Assembly (NCBI RefSeq): GCF_014873705.1
Contig: NZ_JADBDS010000003.1
Location: 620,001-684,000, forward strand
Direction: 5' to 3'
Source: Mycobacterium sp. OAS707
GTDB taxonomy: Bacteria; Actinomycetota; Actinomycetes; Mycobacteriales; Mycobacteriaceae
Length of the DNA stretch: 64,000 nt
Shown: positions 15,703 to 24,048 of the stretch, in pieces
Layout of the letters: each line of letters begins with the position of its first letter
How positions within the stretch are numbered: position 1 is the first letter of the stretch
Translations under genes and position numbers: made by a program
Notes under the pieces: model-generated
What the model saw: the letters and a program-made list of their open reading frames with translations, nothing else
Database searches by the model: none
Told to the model about the DNA's origin: nothing

Positions 15703-16722
15703 GTGGCTACCTCAGCGAACAGCGGTAGACCGGTCGGCTGGCCGTCTCGCCTGACAAAGGCGCGGCTGCACTTCGTCACCGGCAAGGGCGGCACCGGCAA
15801 GTCGACGATCGCGGCCTCGCTGGCGTTGGCTCTGGCCGCGGGCGGACGCAGCGTGCTGTTGGTGGAAGTCGAAGGGCGCCAAGGCATTGCGCAGCTGTTC
15901 GACGTGCCACCGCTGCCGTACGCGGAGGTGAAGATCGCCACTGCCGACGGCGGCGGCACCGTGAATGCGCTCGCGATCGACACCGAGGCGGCCTTCCTCG
16001 AATACCTCGACATGTTCTACAACCTCGGCCTCGCAGGCCGCGCGATGCGCCGGATCGGGGCCGTCGAGTTCGCGACGACGATCGCGCCTGGCCTGCGCGA
16101 CGTGCTGCTCACCGGCAAGATCCGCGAGATCGTCACCCGCGCCGAGAAGGGTAAGCAACCCGTCTACGACGCCGTCGTGGTCGACTCCCCACCGACCGGC
16201 CGCATCGCCCGGTTCCTCGACGTCACCAAGGCCGTGTCGGATCTCGCGAAGGGCGGACCGGTGCATTCGCAGGCCGAGAGCGTGGTCAAGGTGCTGCACT
16301 CCGACCTCACCGCGATCCACCTGGTCACCCTGTTGGAAGCGCTGCCCATCCAGGAGACCATCGAGGCCATCGAGGAATTGCGGGAACTGGAACTGCCGAT
16401 CGGCAGCGTGATCGTCAACCGCAACATCCCCGCCTATCTACCGGCAGATGACCTGGCCAAAGCCGCCGAGGGAGACATCGATGCCGACGCGGTGCGCACC
16501 GGACTGGAAAGTGTCGGAATCACGTTGCCCGACAGTGAGTTTGCCGGCCTGTTGACCGAGACCATCCAGCACGCGACACGGATCACGGCGCGTGCTGAGA
16601 GTGCCGAGCAGCTCGACGCCCTCGACGTCGCGCGGTTGGAGTTGCCGCAGATCGCTGACGGGGTCGATCTCGGCAGCCTCTACGAACTGGCCGAAGCGCT
16701 TGCCCACCAGGGGGTTCGATGA
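15703..16722 (+). CDS. ArsA/Get3-like ATPase, first subunit (Rv3679 type)
   Basis: Cytoplasmic P-loop ATPase of 339 aa of the ArsA/Get3 (GET3-like) family. The deviant Walker A GKGGTGKST at residues 27-35 carries the signature lysine (K28) that acts in trans across the dimer. The GTG at 15703 is preceded by a -10 box 6 nt away. The next gene overlaps by ATGA and encodes a second ArsA-like subunit, so a heterodimer is likely. In M. tuberculosis the Rv3679-Rv3680 pair has been linked to tolerance of reactive oxygen and glycerol-derived intermediates. No arsenite-binding cysteine cluster is visible, so arsenic transport is unlikely. Confidence 0.93.
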   Translation: MATSANSGRPVGWPSRLTKARLHFVTGKGGTGKSTIAASLALALAAGGRSVLLVEVEGRQGIAQLFDVPPLPYAEVKIATADGGGTVNALAIDTEAAFLEYLDMFYNLGLAGRAMRRIGAVEFATTIAPGLRDVLLTGKIREIVTRAEKGKQPVYDAVVVDSPPTGRIARFLDVTKAVSDLAKGGPVHSQAESVVKVLHSDLTAIHLVTLLEALPIQETIEAIEELRELELPIGSVIVNRNIPAYLPADDLAKAAEGDIDADAVRTGLESVGITLPDSEFAGLLTETIQHATRITARAESAEQLDALDVARLELPQIADGVDLGSLYELAEALAHQGVR

Positions 16723-17864
16723 TGAGCACCACACCGCCGGCCCTCGATATGGGCTCGATCCTGACCGACACCTCCAACCGCGTCGTGGTGTGCTGTGGCG
16801 CGGGCGGCGTCGGCAAGACCACCACCGCGGCGGCAATGGCGTTGCGGGCGGCCGAATACGGCCGCACCGTCGTCGTGCTGACCATCGACCCGGCCAGGCG
16901 ACTGGCCCAGGCACTTGGCATCAAGGATCTGGGCAATACCCCGCAGCGGGTACCGCTTGCCCCCGAGGTACCCGGCGAGTTGCACGCGATGATGCTCGAC
17001 ATGCGCCGGACGTTCGACGAAATGGTGATCCAGTACTCCGGACGCGACCGCGCACAGGAGATTCTGGACAACCAGTTCTATCAGACGGTGGCCACTTCGC
17101 TTGCAGGCACGCAGGAGTACATGGCGATGGAGAAGCTGGGTCAGCTTCTCGCCCAAGACAAGTGGGACCTCGTCGTCGTCGATACCCCGCCGTCGCGTAA
17201 TGCACTGGACTTCCTGGACGCGCCAAAACGCTTGGGCGGCTTCATGGATAGCCGTCTCTGGAAGCTGCTTCTCGGCCCGGGGCGCGGCATCGGCAAGCTG
17301 GTGACGGGCGCAATGGGACTTGCCATGCGTGCGTTGTCCACCGTGCTTGGCTCGCAAATGCTTTCCGACGCAGCCTCTTTCGTGCAGTCACTAGACGCGA
17401 CGTTCGGCGGCTTCCGGGAGAAGGCCGACCGCACCTACGAGCTCCTCAAGCGACGCGGCACGCAGTTCGTCGTGGTGTCGGCCGCCGAGCCCGACGCGCT
17501 GAGGGAGGCGTCGTTCTTCATCGATCGGCTTTCGCAGGAACACATGCCGCTGGCCGGGTTGATTCTCAACCGCACCCACCCCACGTTGACCGAACTGCAC
17601 GCCGACAAGGCCGAGGAAGCCGCAGACGAATTGGACAAGAAGGATCCCGATTCGTTGGCGGCCGCGGTGCTGCGCATCCACGCCGACCGGGCGATGACCG
17701 CCAAGCGTGAAATCCGGCTGCTGTCGCGGTTCACCGGCGCCAACCCGCACGTGGCGATCGTGGGTGTGCCGTCGCTGCCGTTCGACGTGTCCGACCTCGA
17801 GGCACTGAGGGCCATCGCCGATCAGATCACCGGCGAGACGAAGACAGTTACTGAAACGGCCTAA
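16719..17864 (+). CDS. ArsA/Get3-like ATPase, second subunit (Rv3680 type)
   Basis: Second ArsA/Get3-family ATPase (381 aa). Its Walker A reads GAGGVGKTT at residues 27-35, so the signature lysine present in the partner is alanine here, while the P-loop lysine is kept. Switch motifs VVVDTPPSR and LILNRTHP are recognisable. The start ATG overlaps the upstream TGA as ATGA. A methionine-, leucine- and glycine-rich region in the middle (about 175-225) could form the hydrophobic client groove. Its stop interlocks with that of whiB4 as CTAA. Confidence 0.93.
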   Translation: MMSTTPPALDMGSILTDTSNRVVVCCGAGGVGKTTTAAAMALRAAEYGRTVVVLTIDPARRLAQALGIKDLGNTPQRVPLAPEVPGELHAMMLDMRRTFDEMVIQYSGRDRAQEILDNQFYQTVATSLAGTQEYMAMEKLGQLLAQDKWDLVVVDTPPSRNALDFLDAPKRLGGFMDSRLWKLLLGPGRGIGKLVTGAMGLAMRALSTVLGSQMLSDAASFVQSLDATFGGFREKADRTYELLKRRGTQFVVVSAAEPDALREASFFIDRLSQEHMPLAGLILNRTHPTLTELHADKAEEAADELDKKDPDSLAAAVLRIHADRAMTAKREIRLLSRFTGANPHVAIVGVPSLPFDVSDLEALRAIADQITGETKTVTETA

Positions 17865-18217
17865 ACGGCGCTGCGGTGCTTGCGTTGGGCGGCGAAGAAG
17901 TCAGCCCAGGAAACGACCTCGGGGTGCTGCTTGAGCAGGGCACGGCGCTGGCGTTCGGTCATGCCGCCCCAGACACCGAATTCGACGCGGTTATCGAGTG
18001 CATCGGCGCCGCATTCGAGGATCACCGGGCAGTGGCGGCAGATGACGGCGGCCTTGCGCTGTGCGGCACCGCGGACGAAGAGCTCATCGGGATCGGCCTG
18101 GCGGCACCGAGCCTGGGATACCCAAGCAATACGGGCCTCGGCCTCCGCGCCGTGGACAATGGCGTGTGCTGACATGTTCGGGGTTGTCCTCCGCGCGGCG
18201 GGCCTCGTTGCTGACAC
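17861..18217 (-). CDS. whiB4: WhiB4, iron-sulfur redox-sensing transcription factor
   Basis: Orthologue of Rv3681c with the same length (118 aa). Four cysteines, C38 and C60-X2-C63-X5-C69, bind a [4Fe-4S] cluster. The GVWGG turn at 81-85 is followed by a basic DNA-binding helix. WhiB4 represses antioxidant genes and condenses DNA in response to oxidation in M. tuberculosis. The GTG at 18217 is supported by AAGGGA 6 nt upstream; longer forms are unlikely given the matching length. The gene is convergent to the arsA pair, overlapping by four bases. Confidence 0.96.
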   Translation of the reverse strand: MSATRPAARRTTPNMSAHAIVHGAEAEARIAWVSQARCRQADPDELFVRGAAQRKAAVICRHCPVILECGADALDNRVEFGVWGGMTERQRRALLKQHPEVVSWADFFAAQRKHRSAV

Positions 18218-18474
18218 CAGCGTTCCCTTCGTTCCAAGCCGCCGAGCTAGCACAGCGACGGCGTAGTCCTCCGGTGTAGAACGCTGATGCGATCTACGCC
18301 ACATTGCGAGGGTCGAGTGTGACCTGCATCGCACTGTTAGCTCAACTTAGGTGGTCAGGGGCGTTCTTGGCAACAGTCTGGGAGGCACTTTTTTGGGACG
18401 ACCGTGCCGTCAGACTGCAAAATTGACGCAACGGCAGGTCGGCGCGGCCAGCGAACCCGGCAATCGACCGACAT

Positions 18475-18495
18475 GAACTGCCATTTTGTGCTCTC
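18475..18495 (+). promoter_or_regulatory. Shared GAACTGCCA element upstream of ponA2
   Basis: This 21-nt stretch matches 3210-3230, upstream of the HAD gene, at 18 of 21 positions. It begins GAACTGCCA and continues T-rich to CTC. It lies 24-44 nt before the ponA2 ATG, where a -35 element or activator site would be. The factor is unknown. Confidence 0.4.
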
Positions 18496-18506
18496 AAGGC
18501 CCTAGT

Positions 18507-18512
18507 TACTCT
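18507..18512 (+). promoter_or_regulatory. -10 box TACTCT of ponA2
   Basis: TACTCT ends 6 nt before the ATG at 18519, suggesting a leaderless ponA2 mRNA. No ribosome-binding sequence precedes the start. Confidence 0.55.
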
Positions 18513-18518
18513 GTACGC

Positions 18519-20981
18519 ATGCCGGAGCAGCCACCGACCCGACCACCGACCGTGCCCGTCACGGTTACGGTCATCAAGCTCGCCTGGTGCTGCCTTCTGG
18601 CCAGCGTGGTCGTTGCCGGGCTGATGTTTCCCGTCGTCGGCGGGTTCGGATTGCTGTCCAATCGCGCCTCCGACGTAGTGGCCAACGGCTCCGCCGCGCT
18701 CGTCGAGGGTGAGGTGCCGCAGGTGTCCACCATGGTCGACGCCAAAGGCAACGTCATCGCGTGGCTCTACTCGCAGCGCCGGTTCGAGGTGCCAAGCGAT
18801 CAGATCGCCAACACGATGAAGCTCGCGATCGTCTCGATCGAGGACAAGCGGTTCGCCGAACACAACGGCGTGGACTGGCAGGGCACGCTCACCGGCCTTT
18901 CGGGCTACCTGACCGGAAACCTCGACACCCGCGGCGGGTCGACGCTGGAACAGCAGTATGTGAAGAACTACCAGCTGCTGGTGATCGCGCAGACCGACGC
19001 CGAGAAACGGGCCGCCGTCGAGACGACGCCCGCCCGCAAGCTGCGCGAGATCCGGATGGCGCTGACCCTGGACAAGACGTTCACCAAGCCGGAGATCCTG
19101 ACCCGCTACCTCAACCTGGTGTCGTTCGGTAACGGCGCGTTCGGAATTCAGGACGCGGCGCAGACGTACTTCGGGGTCAACGCCTCCGAACTGAACTGGC
19201 AGCAGGCCGCGCTGCTGGCGGGCATGGTGCAGTCGACGAGCACACTGAACCCGTACACCAACCCCGACGGTGCGCTGGCTCGTCGAAATCTGGTGCTGGA
19301 CACCATGATTGACAATCTTCCCGAACACGCCGACGAGCTGCGCGCGGCCAAGGAGCAGCCGCTGGGCATCCTGCCGCAGCCCAACGAGCTGCCTCGAGGC
19401 TGCATTGCCGCGGGCGATCGCGCGTTTTTCTGCGACTACGTGCTCGAGTACCTCGCCCGCGCCGGCATCAGCAAGGAGCAGGTCGCCAAGGGCGGCTACC
19501 TGATCAAGACCACGCTCGACCCCGACGTGCAGACCCCGGTCAAGTCGGCGATCGACAGCCTCGCGGCGCCCGATCTCGACGGAGTCGCCAGTGTGATGAG
19601 CGTGATCAAACCGGGCAAACAGTCGCATCCGGTGCTGGCGATGGCCAGCAATCGCACCTACGGCCTGAACACCGAAGCCGGGGAAACCATGCAGCCGCAG
19701 CCGTTTTCACTGGTCGGCGACGGCGCAGGCTCGGTGTTCAAGATCTTCACGACGGCCGCCGCGCTGGACATGGGCATGGGCATCAACGCGCAGCTCGACG
19801 CCCCGGCCCGCTTCGAGGCCAAAGGCCTCGGCAGCGGCGGCGCCAAGGGCTGCCCACCTGCGACCTGGTGTGTGCAGAACGATGGCAACTACCGCGGTCA
19901 GATGAGCGTCACCGATGCACTGGCACAGTCGCCCAACACCGCGTTCGCGAAGCTGATCTCTCAGGTCGGCGTGCAGCGCACCGTCGACATGGCGGTCAAG
20001 CTGGGCATGCGGTCCTACGCCCTGCCCGGCACGGCACGCGACTACGACCCGCAGAGCAACGAAAGCCTGGCCGATTTCGTCAAGCGCCAAAACCTCGGCT
20101 CGTTCACGCTGGGCCCCATCGAGGTCAACGCCCTCGAGTTGTCGAACGTCGCGGCGACGCTGGCATCGGGTGGCACCTGGTGCCCGCCCAACCCGATCGA
20201 CAAGGTCATCGACCGCACCGGCAAGGACGTCGCCGTCACGACCGAAACGTGTGAGCAGGTGGTGCCCGAGGGGCTGGCCAACACGCTGGCCAACGCGATG
20301 AGCAAGGACGACACCGGCGGCACCGCCGCTTCTGCCGCCGGTTCGGCCGGGTGGAATCTGCCGATGTCGGGCAAGACTGGCACCACCGAGGCGCACCGGT
20401 CATCGGCGTTCGTAGGCTTCACGCCCTTCTACGCGGCGGCGAACTACATCTACGACGACTCGACCACGCCGGGCGACCTGTGTTCATTCCCGTTGCGGCA
20501 GTGCGGTTCTGGGAACCTGTACGGCGGCAACGAGCCTGCGCGCACCTGGTTCACTGCGATGAAGCCGATCGCCGACAACTTCGGTCCTGTTGCGTTGCCG
20601 CCCACCGACCCGCGCTATGTCGACGGGGCGCCGGGCTCCAAGGTGCCCAGCGTGGCAGGCATGAACCAGGACACCGCGCGCATGCGGCTCAAGGAGGCGG
20701 GCTTCCAGGTTGCCGACCAGGCCACGCCGGTCAACAGCACCGCGCCGTACGGAGCGGTGGTCGGCACGTCGCCGGCCGGGCAGACGGTGCCCGGTTCGAT
20801 CATCACGATCCAGATCTCCAACGGCATCCCGCCGCCACCGCCCCCGCCGCCGCCAGGCGCGATTCCTGGCCTACCTGGCATGCCGCCGGAAATCGGTTCG
20901 ACCGTCGTGGAGATTCCTGGTCTGCCGCCGATCACGGTTCCCGTGCTCGGGCCACCCCCGCCTGCGCCGCCGCCACCGTGA
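18519..20981 (+). CDS. ponA2: Bifunctional class A penicillin-binding protein PonA2
   Basis: Peptidoglycan glycosyltransferase/transpeptidase of 820 aa, orthologue of Rv3682. One N-terminal membrane helix (about 15-40) is followed by a glycosyltransferase-51 domain with SIEDKRFAEHNG and RGGSTLEQQ. The transpeptidase domain has the nucleophile motif GSVFKIFT in place of the common SxxK context, SPN at SPNTAF and KTGTTE. One PASTA domain (about 705-770) and a proline-rich tail end the protein. PonA2 supports cell-wall synthesis during stress and non-replicating survival. The ATG at 18519 is chosen from the -10 box 6 nt upstream. Confidence 0.95.
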   Translation: MPEQPPTRPPTVPVTVTVIKLAWCCLLASVVVAGLMFPVVGGFGLLSNRASDVVANGSAALVEGEVPQVSTMVDAKGNVIAWLYSQRRFEVPSDQIANTMKLAIVSIEDKRFAEHNGVDWQGTLTGLSGYLTGNLDTRGGSTLEQQYVKNYQLLVIAQTDAEKRAAVETTPARKLREIRMALTLDKTFTKPEILTRYLNLVSFGNGAFGIQDAAQTYFGVNASELNWQQAALLAGMVQSTSTLNPYTNPDGALARRNLVLDTMIDNLPEHADELRAAKEQPLGILPQPNELPRGCIAAGDRAFFCDYVLEYLARAGISKEQVAKGGYLIKTTLDPDVQTPVKSAIDSLAAPDLDGVASVMSVIKPGKQSHPVLAMASNRTYGLNTEAGETMQPQPFSLVGDGAGSVFKIFTTAAALDMGMGINAQLDAPARFEAKGLGSGGAKGCPPATWCVQNDGNYRGQMSVTDALAQSPNTAFAKLISQVGVQRTVDMAVKLGMRSYALPGTARDYDPQSNESLADFVKRQNLGSFTLGPIEVNALELSNVAATLASGGTWCPPNPIDKVIDRTGKDVAVTTETCEQVVPEGLANTLANAMSKDDTGGTAASAAGSAGWNLPMSGKTGTTEAHRSSAFVGFTPFYAAANYIYDDSTTPGDLCSFPLRQCGSGNLYGGNEPARTWFTAMKPIADNFGPVALPPTDPRYVDGAPGSKVPSVAGMNQDTARMRLKEAGFQVADQATPVNSTAPYGAVVGTSPAGQTVPGSIITIQISNGIPPPPPPPPPGAIPGLPGMPPEIGSTVVEIPGLPPITVPVLGPPPPAPPPP

Positions 20982-21026
20982 CCAGGCTGTGGAATTGACC
21001 ACGCGCACCGGGTGTGAAGACGGTGC

Positions 21027-21043
21027 CTGCCAGTAACTGGCAG
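21027..21043. promoter_or_regulatory. 17-bp palindrome before the metallophosphoesterase
   Basis: CTGCCAGT and ACTGGCAG flank a single A, a perfect 8-bp inverted repeat ending one base before the -10 box TAGGCT. A dimer bound there would block the promoter. The regulator is unknown. Confidence 0.55.
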
Positions 21044-21049
21044 TAGGCT
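21044..21049 (+). promoter_or_regulatory. -10 box TAGGCT of the metallophosphoesterase
   Basis: TAGGCT ends 6 nt before the ATG at 21056, implying a leaderless mRNA controlled by the adjacent palindrome. Confidence 0.6.
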
Positions 21050-21055
21050 CTCTAC

Positions 21056-22012
21056 ATGCCCGCCCGTTCGTCGATCCTGAAGAACACCGCAGCCGTGACC
21101 GTCGGTTCGGTCGTAGCAGGGATCGGTTATGCGTCGCTGATCGAGCGCAACGCGTTCGTGGTTCGCGAAGTGACCATGCCGGTGCTGTCGCCCGGCTCGT
21201 CACCGCTGAAGGTGCTGCACGTCAGCGATATCCACATGCGGCCCAAGCAGCGGCGCAAGCAGGCCTGGTTGCGCGACCTGGCCCGCTGGGAGCCCGATCT
21301 GGTCGTCAACACCGGCGACAACCTGGCGCACCCGAAGGCGGTGCCCGGCGTCGTTCAGGCGATGGGCGATCTGCTGGCCGCCCCGGGTGTCTTCGTCTTC
21401 GGCAGCAACGACTACTTCGGGCCGCGGCCGAAGAACCCGGCGAATTACCTGACCAAGCCCAGCCACCGCATCCACGGCGAACCGTTGCCCTGGCAGGACC
21501 TGCGGGCGGCGTTCACCGAGCGCGGCTGGCTGGACATGACGCACACCAAGCGCGAGCTCGAGGTGGCCGGTCTGCGCATCGCCGTCGCCGGTGTCGACGA
21601 TCCGCATCTGTCGCGGGATCGCTACGACACCATCGCGGGCCCGGCCAGCCCGGCGGCGAACCTGACGCTGGGGCTGACGCACTCCCCCGAGCCGCGGGTG
21701 CTCGACCGCTTCGCCGCCGACGGCTATCAGCTGGTGATGGCCGGCCACACGCACGGCGGCCAGCTGTGTCTGCCGTTCTACGGCGCCATCGTCACCAACT
21801 GCGACCTCGACAGGTCGCGCGCGAAGGGTGCTTCGCGGTGGGGTGCACGGACGCAACTGCACGTCTCGGCGGGCATCGGCACGTCGCCTTACTATCCGGT
21901 GCGGTTCTGCTGCCGGCCGGAGGCCACGCTGCTGACGTTGGTGGCGGCGCCCATCGGCGGGCGTGACGCGGGAAAAAGGGCGGAGTCCCACCCGAGCGTT
22001 TCGGTGCGGTGA
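21056..22012 (+). CDS. Calcineurin-like metallophosphoesterase (Rv3683 type)
   Basis: Metal-dependent phosphoesterase of 318 aa. The di-metal motifs are clear: DIHMRP for D-x-H, GDN, GSND for the asparagine, and GHTHGGQ near the C-terminus. An N-terminal hydrophobic segment (about 8-25) suggests membrane attachment, as in the YkuE-like subgroup. Substrates in that subgroup include phosphodiesters or UDP-sugar lipid intermediates; none can be assigned here. It follows ponA2 by 74 bp with its own promoter and operator-like palindrome, so it may be separately regulated although its neighbour builds the cell wall. Confidence 0.92.
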   Translation: MPARSSILKNTAAVTVGSVVAGIGYASLIERNAFVVREVTMPVLSPGSSPLKVLHVSDIHMRPKQRRKQAWLRDLARWEPDLVVNTGDNLAHPKAVPGVVQAMGDLLAAPGVFVFGSNDYFGPRPKNPANYLTKPSHRIHGEPLPWQDLRAAFTERGWLDMTHTKRELEVAGLRIAVAGVDDPHLSRDRYDTIAGPASPAANLTLGLTHSPEPRVLDRFAADGYQLVMAGHTHGGQLCLPFYGAIVTNCDLDRSRAKGASRWGARTQLHVSAGIGTSPYYPVRFCCRPEATLLTLVAAPIGGRDAGKRAESHPSVSVR

Positions 22013-22023
22013 AGAACCGTTGT

Positions 22024-22080
22024 CGAGTGTGGGCTTAACGCACGCTTTCGGCGCAAAAACGTGTCATAACCCCACACTCG
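22024..22080. repeat. Long-range inverted repeat upstream of cds1
   Basis: CGAGTGTGGG (22024-22033) and CCCACACTCG (22071-22080) are perfect 10-bp arms around a 37-nt loop containing a weaker inner CACG/CGTG stem. The right arm ends 7 nt before the cds1 ATG. It may be a terminator of the upstream gene, an mRNA leader structure, or one copy of a dispersed palindromic intergenic repeat. Confidence 0.6.
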
Positions 22081-22087
22081 CGGGGAT

Positions 22088-23197
22088 ATGACCACCGAAA
22101 AGGCCGCGACGGCTGTTCGGAGCCAGCCGCGCTCATGGGTGGACAATGCGGTTCGGCTGATCGAGGCCGACGCCAGGCGCAGCGCCGACACCCATCTGCT
22201 GCGCTATCCATTGCCTGCGGCGTGGTGCGACGGCTGCGACATTCAGCTCTACCTGAAGGACGAGACCACCCACATCACCGGCAGCCTCAAGCACCGACTG
22301 GCGCGGTCGTTGTTCCTCTACGGGCTGTGCAACGGCTGGATCGGTGAGGGCACCACGGTCATCGAGGCGTCGTCGGGGTCGACGGCCGTTTCGGAGGCCT
22401 ACTTCGCGGCGCTGCTGGGTCTGCCGTTCATCGCGGTGATGACGTCATCGACAAGTGCCACCAAGATCGCGCTGATCGAATCTCAAGGCGGCCGTTGCCA
22501 TTTCGTCGCCGAGGCGTCGCAGGTGTACGCCGAGGCGGAACGGCTGGCCGCAGAGACCGGCGGCCACTACCTTGACCAGTTCACCAATGCCGAGCGTGCG
22601 ACCGACTGGCGCGGCAACAACAACATCGCCGAGTCGATCTTCGAGCAGATGCGTGACGAGACGCATCCGATTCCGGAGTGGGTCGTCGTCGGTGCGGGGA
22701 CGGGCGGCACCAGCGCCACCATCGGCCGCTACATCCGCTACCGGCGCTACGCGACGCGGTTGTGCGTCGTGGACCCGGAGAATTCGGCGTTCTTCCCGTC
22801 CTACGCGCAGGGCCGTCGCGACGTGGTGACCGGTATGTCGTCGCGGATCGAGGGCATCGGCCGGCCGAGGGTTGAGCCGTCGTTTCTGCCTGAGGTGGTG
22901 GACCGGATGGTGGCGGTGCCAGACGCCGCGTCGGTCGCGGCGGCACACCACGTCAGTAAAGTTCTCGGCCGTCGGGTCGGCCCGTCAACCGGGACGAATC
23001 TTTGGGGGGCGTTCGGCTTGCTGGCCGAGATGATCACCGAAGGGCGCAGCGGCTCGGTAGTGACGCTGCTCGCCGACAGCGGCGATCGCTACGCGGACAC
23101 CTACTTCTGCGGCGAGTGGCTGACCAGCCAGGGGATTGATCCCTCGGCATCGGCCGAGGTGTTGGTGGAGTTCGAGCGCTCGGGCCGCTGGCCTTGA
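22088..23197 (+). CDS. cds1: PLP-dependent cysteine desulfhydrase Cds1
   Basis: Fold-type II PLP enzyme of 369 aa, orthologue of Rv3684, which degrades L-cysteine to H2S, pyruvate and ammonia and supports respiration and redox balance in M. tuberculosis. The PLP lysine is K68 in HITGSLKHR. The glycine-rich phosphate loop GTGGTSATIGRY follows near residue 205. An asparagine-type motif SSGSTAVSE binds the substrate carboxylate. The ATG at 22088 lies just after the right arm of an inverted repeat, with GCGGGGAT as a weak ribosome site. Its 3' end overlaps a convergent small membrane gene by 97 bp. Confidence 0.92.
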   Translation: MTTEKAATAVRSQPRSWVDNAVRLIEADARRSADTHLLRYPLPAAWCDGCDIQLYLKDETTHITGSLKHRLARSLFLYGLCNGWIGEGTTVIEASSGSTAVSEAYFAALLGLPFIAVMTSSTSATKIALIESQGGRCHFVAEASQVYAEAERLAAETGGHYLDQFTNAERATDWRGNNNIAESIFEQMRDETHPIPEWVVVGAGTGGTSATIGRYIRYRRYATRLCVVDPENSAFFPSYAQGRRDVVTGMSSRIEGIGRPRVEPSFLPEVVDRMVAVPDAASVAAAHHVSKVLGRRVGPSTGTNLWGAFGLLAEMITEGRSGSVVTLLADSGDRYADTYFCGEWLTSQGIDPSASAEVLVEFERSGRWP

Positions 23198-23298
23198 TCG
23201 TCGGATCCGCCGGTGAGTGGCCCATCGGAGGTCAGAAACAGCCACAATGCGGCCAGGGCGAAGAATCCCAGGTAGATGGAAGCTCCAAGCCCAGTCAT
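23101..23298 (-). CDS. Small single-pass membrane protein
   Basis: A 65-residue protein from an ATG at 23298, supported by GAGG 6 nt upstream. It has one membrane helix at about residues 7-22, then a polar Gly/Asp/Ser/Thr-rich tail. No family recognised. The coding sequence lies antisense to the last 97 bp of cds1, so both transcripts would overlap at their 3' ends. The good ribosome site and membrane topology make it plausible, but coding of the tail is constrained by cds1. Confidence 0.55.
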   Translation of the reverse strand: MTGLGASIYLGFFALAALWLFLTSDGPLTGGSDDQGQRPERSNSTNTSADAEGSIPWLVSHSPQK

Positions 23299-23448
23299 TT
23301 CGTGCCTCGATTCTGGAGTTACTGCCGTCAGTGTGCATAACGCCACCGACAAGTGACTTCCATCCCGCGGCGTGTCGTGATCTGGCTAACGTACGAAAGC
23401 CGTTTGGCTTCACCGACCGCCGGTGCGATACGCTGTCGTGGCTTCACG

Positions 23449-23522
<74 letters not shown>

Positions 23523-23555
23523 CTGTGTGATCTGCTCGGCCGACTGCGGCCGCGA

Positions 23556-23801
23556 CTAGGCGTAGATGCCGATACTGCGTCGGGGTTTCGACGGGACCTT
23601 CGTCAGCACCATCACCGAACTCATCTCGACGAGCCCGACGACCAACAGCGGCCAGATGGCGCCGGCGCCCAGGCTGACGACCATCATCAACGGCTGGTCC
23701 GCGCGCGCTCTGCGATCTGCAAGACGGGTGCCCGCCGCGTACGCCACAAGGCTCACGGGCAACCAGCCGATGAGGTAGATGGCTATCAGCGTGCCGACCA
23801 T
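23556..23801 (-). CDS. Small membrane protein with two hydrophobic segments
   Basis: An 81-residue protein starting at the ATG at 23801, with GGGGGAG 6 nt upstream. Two hydrophobic stretches (about 2-22 and 37-62) flank a short arginine-rich loop, and the C-terminus is basic. The family is not recognised. It is isolated between tRNA-Pro and the haem-oxygenase-like gene. A longer frame extends upstream but has no ribosome site and low-quality sequence, so the internal start is preferred. Confidence 0.65.
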   Translation of the reverse strand: MVGTLIAIYLIGWLPVSLVAYAAGTRLADRRARADQPLMMVVSLGAGAIWPLLVVGLVEMSSVMVLTKVPSKPRRSIGIYA

Positions 23802-24048
23802 AACGTTCTCCCCCTGCGACTCGACAACGTTGGGAGCCGACTTCCCCACCAACTCTAGAACTAAACAAACCCCCACGACATTAGGCTCGCGATCACGCCG
23901 ACGGATTTGCGGCACGAGTGGTGACACCCGCCTTTTCCGTACCTTTTGGTCTACCGCATTTCGCATGCTGGATATCGGCCGCAGACGCCAGTAACGGAGT
24001 CGCTCGGACGTAGTTTGACTGCCCGTGTGGTGGGGAATTACATGCGGC

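Noticed and set aside
22034..22070. Riboswitch in the cds1 leader
   Set aside because: The 37-nt loop is too short and simple for a known SAM or cobalamin riboswitch. Only a simple hairpin can be supported.
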